Shown here piece by piece: positions 29,840 through 41,074 of a stretch of 64,000 bases of DNA. Location: positions 992,001 through 1,056,000 of the forward strand of contig JAJXRY010000002.1 in NCBI GenBank assembly GCA_021628825.1, given 5' to 3'. The translations under genes were made by a program, and so were the position numbers. The number at the start of each line of letters is the position of its first letter. Position 1 is the first letter of the stretch. The notes beneath the pieces are model-generated. The model made no database searches. It was not told where the DNA came from and saw only the letters and a program-made list of their open reading frames with translations. This stretch comes from Lachnospiraceae bacterium (GTDB lineage: Bacteria; Bacillota; Clostridia; Lachnospirales; Lachnospiraceae).

Positions 29840-31255
29840 ATGGTAGTACAACACAATTTAACAGCAATGAACTCTAACAGAATGTTAGGCGTAACCACAA
29901 AGACACAGGCTAAGTCCACCGAGAAGTTATCTTCCGGATATAAGATCAACCGTGCAGCAGATGATGCAGCAGGTCTTTCCATCAGTGAAAAGATGCGTAA
30001 GCAGATCAGAGGTTTAACACAGGCTTCTTCCAACGCACAGGATGGTATCAGTGCAGTACAGACCGCTGAAGGTGCACTGAACGAAGTTCAGGATATGTTA
30101 CAGAGAATGAATGAACTGGCTGTAAAGTCTGCAAACGGAACCAATTCCGCAACTGACAGAGACTATATCCAGAATGAAATTGATCAGTTAACGACAGAAA
30201 TTGACCGTGTTGCTGAGACCACTAAGTTCAATGAGACCTATCTGTTAAAGGGCAATAAGCAGGTGGCTAAAGAATATACGGCGGGTTATGAAATCAATAA
30301 GTTAAAGACAGGTACAAATATTTTTACAGCAGATGGAACACAGTTAACAACTGATAAAGACTTGGATGCTGCTATTACAGCAGGTAAAGATATATATAAA
30401 GTAGCACCTACACATTCTGCAGCTACATCAACCAATGCCGGTCTTACTATAACCTACAATGGAGCAGATATTGATACAGCTAAAGTATTAACATATGATG
30501 GCACAAATTGGAAGGATGCAGGAGGAAATGCAGTCGTCCTTGCAGATGAGGGTATTAGCATTACAGCGGGTACTGCATCAAATGGTGATAAAATTACTAT
30601 TTCTGCAGCAACAGCAGGCACAAAGGCAACAGCAGCAGACTATACCGCAGCACCGGGCAAATTGTATGATGCGGATGGTAACAAGATTTCTGCTAATGCA
30701 TTGGATGACTATTTTGATATTAATGCGGCTGATGGAACAGCATCCTTAAAGGCTGGAAAGAAACTGTATACTGATGATCAGGGAACAACCTTACTTGATG
30801 CTGCAGATATTACAAAGTATGTTGCTACAAGCCAGAGCAAAACCGCTGCATTAACACTGAAATTACATGTTGGTGCTGATGCTACTGACAACAACCAGAT
30901 TTCTGTTGATATTGATGCTATGAGTGCAGCAGGACTTGGTATTAAGAATCTGAAAGTTGATGGAGCAGATGACACAAATGCAAAGAATGCTATTGATACC
31001 ATCAAGGCTGCTATTCAGACTGTATCCACCCAGCGTTCCGCTCTTGGTGCTGTTCAGAACAGACTGGAGCACACCATCAACAACCTTGACAACGTAGTTG
31101 AGAATACCACAAGTGCTGAAAGCCAGATTCGTGATACTGATATGGCTACAGAGATGGTTAAGTACTCTAACAACAACATCCTGTCCCAGGCTGGTCAGGC
31201 AATGTTGGCACAGGCTAACCAGTCCAACCAGGGTGTACTTTCCTTATTACAGTAA
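29840..31255 (+). CDS. fliC: Flagellin
   Basis: The structural subunit of the flagellar filament, about 471 residues. The N-terminal D0/D1 region (NLTAMNSNRMLGV, SSGYKINRAADDAAGLSISEKMR) and the C-terminal D1/D0 region (AVQNRLEHTINNLDNV, ILSQAGQAMLAQANQ) are highly typical. The central 240 residues are a low-complexity Ala/Thr/Asp-rich variable domain. Reading frame is open upstream to 29711, but ribosome-binding site and homology fix the start at 29840. The 150-nt leader after csrA also has a CCCG/CGGG hairpin and a GCCGGAA/TTCCGGT pairing. The frame is intact. Confidence 0.97.
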   Translation: MVVQHNLTAMNSNRMLGVTTKTQAKSTEKLSSGYKINRAADDAAGLSISEKMRKQIRGLTQASSNAQDGISAVQTAEGALNEVQDMLQRMNELAVKSANGTNSATDRDYIQNEIDQLTTEIDRVAETTKFNETYLLKGNKQVAKEYTAGYEINKLKTGTNIFTADGTQLTTDKDLDAAITAGKDIYKVAPTHSAATSTNAGLTITYNGADIDTAKVLTYDGTNWKDAGGNAVVLADEGISITAGTASNGDKITISAATAGTKATAADYTAAPGKLYDADGNKISANALDDYFDINAADGTASLKAGKKLYTDDQGTTLLDAADITKYVATSQSKTAALTLKLHVGADATDNNQISVDIDAMSAAGLGIKNLKVDGADDTNAKNAIDTIKAAIQTVSTQRSALGAVQNRLEHTINNLDNVVENTTSAESQIRDTDMATEMVKYSNNNILSQAGQAMLAQANQSNQGVLSLLQ

Positions 31256-31308
31256 TCTTAAGGAACAGAACTGTATGAGTAAAATTGCATAATTGAGTTG
31301 TAAACAAA

Positions 31309-31339
31309 GGCGGTCAGGAGAAATACCTGACCGTCTTTT
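31309..31339 (+). terminator. Flagellin terminator
   Basis: GGCGGTCAGG pairs with CCTGACCGTC around AGAAATA, followed by TTTT. Confidence 0.92.
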
Positions 31340-31371
31340 CCCATTCTGTCTATTCTTTATTTGCCATCTCA

Positions 31372-32303
31372 TTACATTTTTGCAGCAAATTCATCCATAC
31401 TCGAAACCTTCGCAGCAAGTTTCAGCCATTTCTTTAAGGTATCAGGATCCTGCTCACTTAGGATCTTTTTGTGAAGTTCTTCCGGAATATCTCCATAATC
31501 CTCTAGTAGTTCCATAATATCCTCAGACTTTGTCGAAAAATTTTCCTTCCCGCTGTCCATCATGATAAACCTTCTGTAACTTTTCCCATTGTTTCATATA
31601 CTTCACCGTCACTTCCGCATCTTTTTTGATTTGGTTAACCATCTGCGCGATTTCTAAGGCTTCTGTCTCCTCCGGTTCGAGATCTTTCTCTGATCGTCCT
31701 CCATCAATATACTGTAGCAGCTTCCGGAGTCTTTCCGGCGGATTGCCTTCGGTTCCTTTCGTATAAAGGAAGATCGTCTGTGCACCATCCTTATAGTTCA
31801 TATCCGGTTCTTCCACACAGCCGGTCCTTACCGTATAGATCATCCGGTTTAATCCGAAGGGATCATAATCGGTAATCATGATGATCAGCACATTTTTGAG
31901 ATTTCCATAGCTCTTGCCGGATTTCAGACTGTGGGAATCAATTACGGCATGATAAAAACCGTACCCGCTTCGGCAGGTTGTCTTTTGATTCCAGATCCTT
32001 TTTCTTCTCGGGCTCAAGGTCATAAACCCTGGGAACACCTTCATCCTCAAAGTCCAATAAGAAGTCCGGTTCTTCTTCCTCCAGATAAACATCCAGCCGT
32101 GCACCATGCAGATCGGTATCCTCTCCATAGTATTCCTTCTGCGGAATCACGTGCAGTTTACCGACATCCCTGCCAAGGATCAGTCTCAGCAGTAGCCTGC
32201 TGAATTTCGGTCCATACTTTGGATGATTCATCATTTGAAAGAATAGAAAATCGTCAATCAGATGTAGTTCATCCAGTTTCTGTTTTACATACGTGTTGTT
32301 CAT
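31372..32303 (-). CDS. Rpn-family PD-(D/E)XK nuclease / putative transposase
   Basis: A recombination-promoting nuclease-like protein of about 310 residues, common in many copies in gut Firmicutes. DDFLFFQMMNHPKYGPKFSRLLL, then the PD-(D/E)XK core: GARLDVYLEEEEPDFLLDFED with E and D-x-x..E/DxE-like metal site, then RVRFYHAVIDS. The helical tail is charged. Two one-base insertions, AAAAA 31954-31958 and AAAAA 31536-31540 (plus-strand letters), break the frame. AAGGAGG precedes the ATG. It may act in DNA cleavage during recombination or phage response. Confidence 0.85.
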
Positions 32304-32821
32304 TCAGTTCCTCCTTTGCGTGCAGAAACCTTCTGAAAACCCGAAAGCCATCCGTCAATCGAATATCTGAACATCCATTAACATTCTGAAAAGTCCCTGC
32401 CTGCTATTGTGAAATAAAAGTGAAATGGTACAGCATAGACTTTCTGAAAATTAAGAGGGATGCCTTCTGTCCGACGGGCAGATGCATGTAAGAAAGGATG
32501 AAAATGCAATCCTTAATACCTTAGAAACTGTATGCTTTGTCTGCATTATAGGAAATAACCGTCAAAGCGTCAATGGTTAAATTGTATTTTTCGGCATATT
32601 GCACAGAAAACCATAAAAAAAGGAGAAAAATGAGGGGGATCAAAATGCACAATTTATTTGAAAAAAATTTGAAAACAGAGAAGCAGCATAATTTAAAAAT
32701 CAGGTTTAAAAATCGGGAAGCAGCGTAACTTGTCTCCCGGTTTTGTTTGTGATAAGATGTAACTGTTCTGAAGAACCATATTTCGCAGATCCCGTGCAGA
32801 AGCAGAAAGACGAGGAAGACC
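32304..32821. other. Intergenic region with terminator-like hairpin
   Basis: No supported gene. At 32710-32743 AAATCGGGA pairs with TCCCGGTTT ahead of TTG, and GAAGCAGCRTAA occurs twice (near 32683 and 32718). An open minus-strand frame of about 100 codons here has no ribosome-binding site or recognisable features. Confidence 0.5.
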
Positions 32822-33538
32822 ATGTATCAGTATCAGACCAGAATTCGTTATAGTGAATTGGATGAGTCCGGACATTTAAAGCCGGAGGCGTTATTGGACT
32901 ATTTTCAGGATTGTTCCACGTTTCAGTCCGAGGATCTTGGAATCGGAATCGGGTATTTAAAGGAGCGGAATATGGTGTGGGTGCTTAGCAGCTGGCAGAT
33001 TGTGGCAGAGCGGTATCCATTGCTTGGAGAGACCGTGACGGTTGGAACACAGCCATATGAGTTCCGTAGCTTTATGGGCTTCCGTAATTTTGTGATGGAG
33101 GATGAAGCCGGAAAACGGATTGCTTATGCGAATTCGCTGTTCAGTCTGATTGATATTGAGACAGCGCATCCTATGAGACCGACTGAAGAGATGCTTGAAA
33201 AATATGTGCTTGGTGAGAAGATCCCGATGGATTATGCTCCAAGAAAAATTACGATTCCGGACGGAGCGGTAAAGGGAGAAGAGATCCTCATTCTGCCGCA
33301 TCATCTGGATGTGAACCATCATGTAAACAACGGTCAGTATGTACGGATTGCCATGGATTGCGTTCCCAAGGAACTTAAGATCCGTCAGCTGCGTGTGGAA
33401 TATAAGAAGCAGGTGAGACTCCATGAGGTTCTGACTCCTTATGTGTCGCGTACAGAAACAGGTGCCTATGTTGTGGTACTGAAAAACAAGGAAGACGAGA
33501 TCTGCTGTGTGGTGGAGCTGGAATGCCGTGAAGTGTAG
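32822..33538 (+). CDS. Acyl-ACP thioesterase (FatA/FatB family)
   Basis: This enzyme releases free fatty acids from acyl-carrier protein. It has two hot-dog domains: YQTRIRYSELDESGHLKPEALLDYFQD at the N-terminus and HHLDVNHHVNNGQYV near residue 160, where the Asn-His pair marks the catalytic region. The 238-residue length is normal for bacterial members. The frame is intact. A free-fatty-acid-modifying oleate hydratase lies 2 kb downstream, but the intervening RelA-type gene makes a single operon unlikely. Confidence 0.9.
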   Translation: MYQYQTRIRYSELDESGHLKPEALLDYFQDCSTFQSEDLGIGIGYLKERNMVWVLSSWQIVAERYPLLGETVTVGTQPYEFRSFMGFRNFVMEDEAGKRIAYANSLFSLIDIETAHPMRPTEEMLEKYVLGEKIPMDYAPRKITIPDGAVKGEEILILPHHLDVNHHVNNGQYVRIAMDCVPKELKIRQLRVEYKKQVRLHEVLTPYVSRTETGAYVVVLKNKEDEICCVVELECREV

Positions 33539-33553
33539 CGGAGGCCGGCAGTA

Positions 33554-33663
33554 AAATGACAGAGGATGACCTGAAGAAATAAATGACAGAGGATGGTCTG
33601 GAAGAAACAAATGACAGTGGATGATATGGAAGAATAAATGGCAGAGGATGACTTGGAAGAAAC
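33554..33663. repeat. 27/28-bp tandem repeats between thioesterase and RelA-type gene
   Basis: Four copies of AAATGACAGAGGATGACYTG-like units begin at 33554, 33581, 33609 and 33636. Alternating 27 and 28 bp periods and stop codons argue against coding. Confidence 0.8.
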
Positions 33664-33683
33664 GAAAGCAGGTGAAATGACCT

Positions 33684-34675
33684 ATGGTTATACTGAATGA
33701 TTATCTGTATTCCGGAGATACCGTACTGCGTATTTTGCAAAAATATATGCAGGATTTACGGAAGGAAGCAAAGAAAACGCACAACGAAATTGATCTGGCG
33801 CATTGTAATTTCCTGATTCAGATCATGGAACTGTTAGAGCATAATGACTTCCTGACAGCGCAGTCCCAGAAGATCCGGGAATTCTATAAATATATGGCGA
33901 GAGAGTATCCGTATCTTTCCTTTACCTTTAAAGGAAGAATCAAATCGCTCATCCGTGCCGAAGAGAAGTTTAACGGCTATGTGGTGGAATATATTTATGA
34001 TTACTATACGAAGTATCATGAATATCCTTCGGTGCCGGAATTAAAAGAAAAGCTGAACTGCTTCCGGGATCTGATCGCATACCGGATCGTGGTATCGATG
34101 CCCCGGTGTCATTTAAAGAATTCTTCAGAGCGTGAACCGGAAGAAATCCGGCATCTGTATGAAATTGCGAATGTACTTCCGAATTTTTCTGGAGGAGAGG
34201 GGATTTACCGTGGAACCGACCGGAGGAGTCAAGGAGAGCCGTTCCCCATTGTTATCCGATGAAGTACGTCCCTATTACAGGGATTATATTGAGGGAGAAA
34301 ATCCGGGTAATTACCGTTCCCTTCATATTACCTTTTACGATAACAGCGCAAGATGTTACATGGAAATGCAGCTCCGGACGAAGGAAATGGATGATATTGC
34401 AGAGATTGGTTCTGCCAATCATCAGGCGTATGAAAAGCGTCAGGAGGAGTCACGTGCCAGAAGAGATGCAATCCCGGAGGGAGAATGCATTTACTTTGAT
34501 GAAGCATATGAGCGGGGGAATGCTTTTGCAGAGGCTGAATTTAGCTGACGTGGATGTCAACATGTTTGCAGCCGTAAGCAATACCCTTATGAATGACGGG
34601 TGTGGCTTATTCCGCGGCCGGCTGATTTTGCCGTACGAACACTTATCACGTTTCCAGAATGATCTGATTGATTAA
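33684..34675 (+). CDS. RelA/SpoT-type (p)ppGpp synthetase domain protein
   Basis: A GTP pyrophosphokinase-like nucleotidyltransferase without an HD hydrolase domain. After an N-terminal helical region comes the synthetase core: FKGRIKSLIRAEEKF, LNCFRDLIAYRIVV (metal-binding Asp in RD), YRSLHITF and MEMQLRTKEMDDIAEIG. The frame breaks at TTTTT 34184-34188 and at TTT 34540-34542. It would make alarmones in response to stress. Short length (about 330 residues) fits small alarmone synthetase-like or fused clostridial variants. A TetR-type gene follows after 17 bp. Confidence 0.82.
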
Positions 34676-34692
34676 TAAGAAAGGTGACATAG

Positions 34693-35247
34693 ATGTCAGA
34701 AGTAACCAAGAGAGCATTGGAGCAGTCCTTAAAGAATCTGCTGCTGAAAAAGCCGTTAAATAAAATTACGATTAATGATATTGCGGAGGACTGCGGAATC
34801 AACCGCATGACCTTTTACTATCACTTCAAGGATATTTATGATCTGGTGGAATGGTCGTGCCTTGAAGATGCCCAGAAGGCCCTGAAGGAAAAGAAGACCT
34901 ACGACACCTGGCAGGAGGGACTGCTGCAGATCTTTTATGCAGTGAGGGAAAATAAGCCTTTTATCATGAATGTGTATCACTGCGTAGACCGGGCGCAGGT
35001 GGAGAAGTATCTGACGCCGCTTACGGATGAGCTGCTGATGGGTGTCATTGAAGAAAAGTCCAGGGGAGTGCAGATGCGCAGTGAGGATAAGGAATTTATC
35101 GCACGGATCTTTTCCTACTGCTTTATAGGAATGATGCTCGACTGGATAAGGGATGATATGAAGGAGCAGCCTGAGATTATCGTGGACAAGCTGGCGCTGG
35201 TATTGAAGGATGCCGTAACCAATGCCATTGAGCGCATGAGAGTATGA
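34693..35247 (+). CDS. TetR/AcrR family regulator (DhaS-like)
   Basis: A 184-residue repressor with an intact frame. The N-terminal helix-turn-helix (ITINDIAEDCGINRMTFYYHFKDIYDLVEW) and the C-terminal TetR_C_8-like ligand domain are clear. It is followed by oleate hydratase after a terminator and a 12-bp palindrome, so control of ohyA by fatty acids is a reasonable inference. Degenerate ATGAGAGT heptamer-like repeats trail its stop codon (35237-35281). Confidence 0.88.
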   Translation: MSEVTKRALEQSLKNLLLKKPLNKITINDIAEDCGINRMTFYYHFKDIYDLVEWSCLEDAQKALKEKKTYDTWQEGLLQIFYAVRENKPFIMNVYHCVDRAQVEKYLTPLTDELLMGVIEEKSRGVQMRSEDKEFIARIFSYCFIGMMLDWIRDDMKEQPEIIVDKLALVLKDAVTNAIERMRV

Positions 35248-35314
35248 GAGTATGAGCGTATGATAATATGAGAATATGAGGCTCTTTGCGGAATACATCA
35301 AAACGGTTGATTTG

Positions 35315-35326
35315 ATAAAATTTTAT
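35315..35326. promoter_or_regulatory. Candidate TetR operator
   Basis: ATAAAATTTTAT is a perfect 12-bp palindrome inside a larger imperfect one, lying between the TetR gene and ohyA. It overlaps no other obvious signal. Confidence 0.3.
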
Positions 35327-35335
35327 ACAATATGA

Positions 35336-35371
35336 AGGCTTCTGATAAAAGTTTTATCAGGAGTCTTTTTC
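35336..35371 (+). terminator. Terminator of TetR gene
   Basis: AGGCTTCTGATAA and TTATCAGGAGTCT pair and lead into TTTTT. Confidence 0.8.
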
Positions 35372-35520
35372 TGTTTATAGCAAGGGATTCAGGGCAGACT
35401 TATAATAGGCTCATAACAAAGAGATACAGGAAAGAAAGCAATTTCACTGTAAATCAGAAACCCATAGGAACAGGCTTAAGAGATAAGCAGACAACCATTT
35501 ATTCAAGGAGGTAATTGATT

Positions 35521-37316
35521 ATGTATTATTCAGCAGGTACTTATGAAGCTTTTGCACATCCGGAGAAGCCGCAGGGCGTTGACAACAAATCCGCATATAT
35601 TATAGGAACAGGCCTTGCAGGACTGACCGCAGCATTTTATCTGGTACGTGATGGTCAGATGAAGGGAGAACACATTCATTTATTGGAAAAGCTGGAGCTG
35701 GCAGGCGGAAGCTGTGACGGCCGCAAGGATATCACCAAGGGCTTTTACATGAGAGGCGGACGTGAGATGGATAACCATTTCGAGGTTATGTGGGATGTTT
35801 TTCCGTGATGTTCCTTCCATTGAAACCGAGGGCGTATCCGTATTGGATGAATATTACTGGTTAAACAAGCATGATCCGAACTATTCCCTTTGCAGAGCAT
35901 CCGTAAACCGTGGTGAGGATGCCCACACCGATAAGCAGTTTAAGTTGGATAAGGAATCCGCAATGGCACTTTCCCAGCTGTTTATTACACCGGAGAAGGA
36001 TCTGGAAGGAAAGAAGATTTCTGATGTTCTGCCGGATTCCTTCTGGGAGACAAACTTCTGGCTTTACTGGCAGACGATGTTCGCTTTCCAGCGTTGGTCC
36101 AGTGCTTTGGAAATGAAGCGTTATCTTTGCCGTTATGTTCATCATATTGACGGACTTCCGGATTTCAGTGCACTGCGTTTTTACCAAATATAACCAGTAC
36201 GAGAGCATGATTCTTCCCTTGGTTAAATATCTGGAGGCACATGGTGTCAAGATTGAATATGGCATGGATGTGAAGAACGTCATTATCGATAAGGCTGGTG
36301 ATAAGAGGGTTGCAAAGCAGATCGTTTATGTAAAGGATGGACAGGAACAGACCATTGACCTCATTGAGGATGATCTGGTATTTATTACCAATGGCTGCTG
36401 TACCGATACCTCCTGCTATGGCGATCAGACGCATACACCGGATTTGAGCCAGGTAAAGAATGGTGCCGGAGAGTCCTGGGATATGTGGAAAAACATTGCA
36501 GCTCAGGCAGAGCATGGTGAATATGGTAATCCGGATGCATTCTGCAGCGATGTGGATGCAACCAACTGGATGAGCGCTACGGTAGCCACCTCCAATGAAG
36601 AGATCATTCAGCACATTATGAATGTCTGCAAGCGTGATCCCAGAACCGGTAAGGTTACAACCGGTGGTATCGTAACTGTAAAGGACAGTACAGAAAACTG
36701 GTATCTGTCCTGGACCATTAACCGTCAGCCGCAGTTCAAGTCCCAGGATAAGAACATGGTGCTTGTATGGTTATATTCCCTCAATACCAATAAGCCCGGT
36801 AATTATGTACAGAAAGCAATGCGTGACTGTACCGGTGAAGAGGTCTGCCAGGAATGGTTGTATCATATCGGTGTTCCGACCGACCGGATTGAAGAGCTTG
36901 CCAGGAATGCATGTAATACAACGACCTGCTTCATGCCGTATATCAATGCATTCTTCCAGCCCAGAAAATGGTCCGACCGTCCGCTGGTTGTACCGGAAGG
37001 TGCAGTAAACTTCGCATTCCTTGGACAGTTCGCAGAGACGCCGCGTGATACCATTTTCACAACCGAGTACTCCATGCGTACCGGTATGGAAGCGGTTTAC
37101 ACCCTGCTGAATGTAGACCGTGGTGTGCCTGAAGTCTGGGGCAGCAAGTATGATGTCCGTGAGCTGCTTCGCGCCTGCTACTATGCAATCGACAAGAAGC
37201 CGATCACCGAAATGAAGCTTTCCCTTAAGGAAAAGGAGCTTCTCCGTATCGTGCTTAAGAAGGTAAAAGGAACGGATCTTGAGATCCTGCTGAAGGAAAG
37301 CGGATTGATTGGGTAA
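35521..37316 (+). CDS. ohyA: Oleate hydratase
   Basis: An FAD-dependent hydratase that converts oleic and linoleic acids to 10-hydroxy fatty acids, a detoxification step common in gut bacteria. The dinucleotide-binding motif IIGTGLAGLTAAFYLVRDG lies near residue 25, then LEKLELAGGSCDG, MRGGREMDNHFE and later FITNGCCTDTSCYGD. About 598 residues after correcting two T runs (35798-35802 and 36178-36182, five to four). AAGGAGG sits nine bases before the ATG. It is downstream of a TetR regulator and ends in a strong terminator. Confidence 0.95.
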
Positions 37317-37352
37317 AAAGATAACAGGAAATGCAGGAGAAGCTTTCAGCAT

Positions 37353-37416
37353 AAAAAAAGTAATGATGAGACTGGATATCTGTTGCGTGCAGATATCTGG
37401 TTTTATTACTTTTTTT
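37353..37416. terminator. Long bidirectional terminator after ohyA
   Basis: A long imperfect stem from 37353 to 37382 pairs with 37390-37416, closing with GATATCTG/CAGATATC and flanked by A7 and T7. Confidence 0.85.
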
Positions 37417-37650
37417 AGGGGCATATGAATTGCAGTTGCTGCTAAAAAACCCAATTGAATGAAAAAGACTGGATGTATGAGAAGAGAAATGTGTTATATA
37501 CCCAATGTCGTGGAAAGCGTTGGGGATGAATAGAGAAAAGAATAGAGAGCCTCTTTTTTAGATATATGGAATATTTGCTTAATTCGTTTTTTTAATGATA
37601 GAATTATAATGCTTGAATAGTTCTTAGTTGTAGAAAGATAAGTGGATGAT

Positions 37651-39186
37651 ATGAGAGTCGTAATTGTTGAAGATGAGATACGTATTCGAGAAGGAATTAT
37701 CAAACTATTATCCAAGACGAATGATGAGTTTTGTCTTGTGGGCGAAGCCGAAAACGGGAAAGATGGCTTGCAACTTTTATGCGAATTAAAACCAGACATT
37801 GTAATAACGGACATTAAAATGCCATTGATGGATGGTTTACAAATGTTGGACAAAATGCAGCAGGCCGGATTAAATACAAAAGCGATTGTATTAAGTGCAT
37901 ACTCCGAGTTTGAATATGCACGTAAAGCCATGAAACTTGGGGGTTACAGAATATCTTCTAAAACCGATTACGTATCATTGTTTTATGTTAGCTTTGGAAA
38001 AATGTTAAGCACCAAGTGGAGAAAGACAGACAGGATAAACCTGCACAAATAGGAACGATTGAACAGATATTCCAGTTTTTTTAGTGGATGGAAGCTTAGA
38101 GATTAATGAAGAATTGACTTCTTACCTATCTAATAATTATCATATTGAAAAAAATCAGTCATTTGTAGTTATGTGTACATATTTGGGATGTAATTATCAG
38201 GAGATATGGGAGAAAAACCAAGACCAGATTTAACCATGCCCTTTCTATGTATAAAAAAATCTTTCTTATTGTATTATTGAAGCACCATACCGGAATTCTT
38301 TAATTATTATCTTGTATCACTATAGCAATTCGCGAGATTTAGAAAGATGGATGCAGTATCAGATATTAAATAAGCAGTTTGATAAATTTGTGATTGGTTG
38401 GATTGAAGTGAATGGAATAGGTGCATTGGAACAAAGTGTAAAACTTTTTGTATCCATATATGGATTGGAATATTGCATTAGATAAAGAGATATTAATTTC
38501 TTATCCGAAAATCACACAAATACAAACAGCATCCTGTGTATATCCTATAGAATTGGAAACAGAAGTAAAAAAAGCAGTATGTGCCTATGATTGGGATAAG
38601 GTGTCTCAAATTATGATTGATTTCCAGAGAAGTTTCTTGGATGGAAAAATATATATCCCAAAGGAGATAAAAGAGTGTTATGTACGTTTTTTTGTGGGTA
38701 GTGGTTGGAATTGCAAAAAGAGGTTGGCTGTATTGATACAGAGAAGTTTGACTCTAAAAAGTTACTTGAGATGATTATGAATGCACAAACAAAAGAAGAA
38801 TTATGGAATGCTTCGAATTTCATGATATCTCTTATACGACCAGAACGTAAACAAGAAGAAACGATTCATTTAATTGTAAAGAAAGTACTAAGTATCATAC
38901 ATGAATTTTTATAAAACAGGCATTACATTGGAAGAAATAAGTATGCGACTTAATATGACACCAGAGTATATCGGAACGCTATTTCACAAGGAAATGGGTG
39001 TAACATTTAGCGCATATATTAAAAATATTCGAATCAGTAAAGCAAAAGAACTGTTATGTGGGACAGATTTGAAATTATACGAAATTTCAGAGCGCGTAGG
39101 GTATAATGATCCAAAGTATTTCAGTAAGGTTTTTTTAAGGAAATAACGGGTCAATTACCAACAGATTATAGAAAAAAACATATTAA
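37651..39186 (+). CDS. YesN-type response regulator with AraC output domain
   Basis: The receiver starts MRVVIVEDEIRIREG with phosphoacceptor Asp in DIVITDIKMPLMDG; the C-terminal part is an AraC-type DNA-binding domain (ISMRLNMTPEYIGTLFHKEMG, then LYEISERVGYNDPKYFSKVF). Such regulators pair with YesM-type kinases and activate glycan loci. The gene is heavily frame-broken; in particular T7 near 39130 must be five to give KVFKEITGQLPTDYR, and the A7 near 39172 five to end at 39186. Low-complexity A/T-rich codons contrast with the preceding region. The next gene is an importer permease. An upstream ATG at 37642 is possible. Confidence 0.8.
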
Positions 39187-39291
39187 TAGAGTTTGGATTA
39201 TTCCTCCTTTTCGAGTTTTATCTTATTTTTGCATTCTTTTTACTTAACTATAAAAATGCATATATAGGAACAAGAAAAAGGAGGTTTTTTT

Positions 39292-40205
39292 ATGAAAACG
39301 ATAAAGAGATTTTTTAAACACGAAAATGTTGGAATTTTATTTGCGCTCCCGGCGTTCGTATATCTGTTGATAGTTGTCGGATATCCGATAATAAGCAATA
39401 TAGTTCTTAGTGTACAGGATGTAACCGTAAGAAATCTTGCGAGAGGTACCAAAAAAACTTTGTTGGATTAAATAATTACATAGTTTTTATTTAGGGACGA
39501 AGTGTTTCGATTGACAATTTCTAATACATTAAAATTTACTGTGTATAGCCTGCTCTTTCAGTTCATCATTGGATTTTGCACTCGCGGTATTTTTTTAATA
39601 AAAAAACTTTTCTTTTGCAAAAACCGATTAGAGGTTTACTGATGATTCCATGGATGATTCCCATGACTGTTACCGCATTAATATTTAAGTTTATATTTTT
39701 CTACAGATGTTGGAATCATTAACTATCTTTTTGCACTCTCTAGGAATAATCAGTGAAAAATATTGAATGGCTGACAAATCCCAATATAGCATTAGGATGT
39801 GTTATCTTTGCAAATGTCTGGATTGGAATTCCTTTTAACACTATTCTTTTATCAACAGGACTTACGACTATCTCACAGGAATTGTATGAAAGCGCAGCAA
39901 TAGATGGTGCAAATGGTTTTCAGAGATTTATAAAAATCACATTACCTCTTCTTAGACCAACGATAGAATCTGTATTAGTGCTTGGATTTATTTATACTTT
40001 TAAGTGTTATGACCTGATATATGTTATGACAAGTGGTGGGCCCGTTAATTCCACGCATTTGATGTCTACATACTCCTATAAGCTTTCATTTGAAATGTTT
40101 GATTATAGTATGGGATCTGCGGCAGCAAATGTATTATTGGTAATTCTTTTTGGTTGTGGGAATGGTTTATCTAAAAAAATTACAATGGAAGGAGAGAATG
40201 ACTAA
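39292..40205 (+). CDS. Sugar ABC transporter permease, MalF type
   Basis: Membrane subunit of a CUT1 importer. LFALPAFVYLLIVVGYPI at the N-terminus and the EAA loop ELYESAAIDGANGFQRFIKITLP near residue 205 are typical. The first 150 residues are split by several homopolymer insertions (for example near 39450 and 39600). AAAAAGGAGG precedes the ATG. The stop overlaps the next start (TAATG), so both permeases are coupled. Confidence 0.82.
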
Positions 40206-41050
40206 TGGGTGAAGAAAAAAAGACTTAACAAGATATATATTGTTATGTGTTATTTCTATTATTATACTGTGCGTTCTTTTATTTCCGCTATTCTGGATTT
40301 TTGTAACTTCTCTGAAAACAGAACAGGAAATTTTTCGTATTCCACCGACATTTTATCCTCATAAGCTTAACTTAGGTTCTTATGCTGCTCAGATAGAAAC
40401 TGGAGATTTTTAATATGTTTCGGGCATTTGGAAACAGCTTTATTATTTCCATTGGAGCAATGCTGATTGCCGTTGTATTAGCGGTACCCGCGTCTTATGC
40501 AATTGCTAAATATCGTTTTGTTGGGCGAAAAACAATGCTATTGGGCTTTTTGGTTACACAGATGCTGCCGGTATCTGTTCTACTGACTCCGATGTTTATT
40601 ATGTTTAAGGGAATGAATGTGTATAATACATGGATTTCTGCAATTTTAGCGGATGCAACCCTGGGGATTCCTTTTTCTGTATTGATTTTGAAAAATTATT
40701 TTGCATCGATTCCAAAAGAGTTAGAAGAAGCAGCATATATTGATGGGTGTGGGCGCTTTAAGGCTTTTATAAAGGTTCTGATTCCTGTCGCGAAACCGGG
40801 CATTATTGTATGTGCAATTTTTTCTTTTCTATATTCCTGGGGAGATTTGGCATATGGTATGACGTTCATTTTAGATCAAAAGAAACGACCTATTACAGCA
40901 GGAATTTTTAATTTTATGGGTCAATATGGAACTACATGGAGTTATCTGACTGCGTTTGCTATTGTTACCATTATTCCTGTTGCATTGATATTTATTTTCA
41001 TGCAGAAATACATTATTGCGGGTATGACAAGCGGCGCTGTAAAAGGATAA
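40205..41050 (+). CDS. Sugar ABC transporter permease, MalG type
   Basis: Second permease. LFPLFWIFVTSLKTEQEIF at the N-terminus, EAA loop ELEEAAYIDGCGRFKAFIKVLIP, and C-terminal YIIAGMTSGAVKG fit the family. Frame breaks: A7 near 40213 (five restores MGEEKDLTRYI) and TTTTT near 40409 (four restores GDFNMFRAFGNS). It shares a stop/start overlap with the upstream permease and precedes the second GH31 gene by 24 bp. Confidence 0.85.
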
Positions 41051-41074
41051 AGAGATAGTAAAAGGAGATGTATA

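Noticed and set aside
32521..32823. Minus-strand 100-codon hydrophobic frame
   Set aside because: No ribosome-binding site, overlaps the thioesterase promoter region and a terminator-like hairpin, no recognisable domain.
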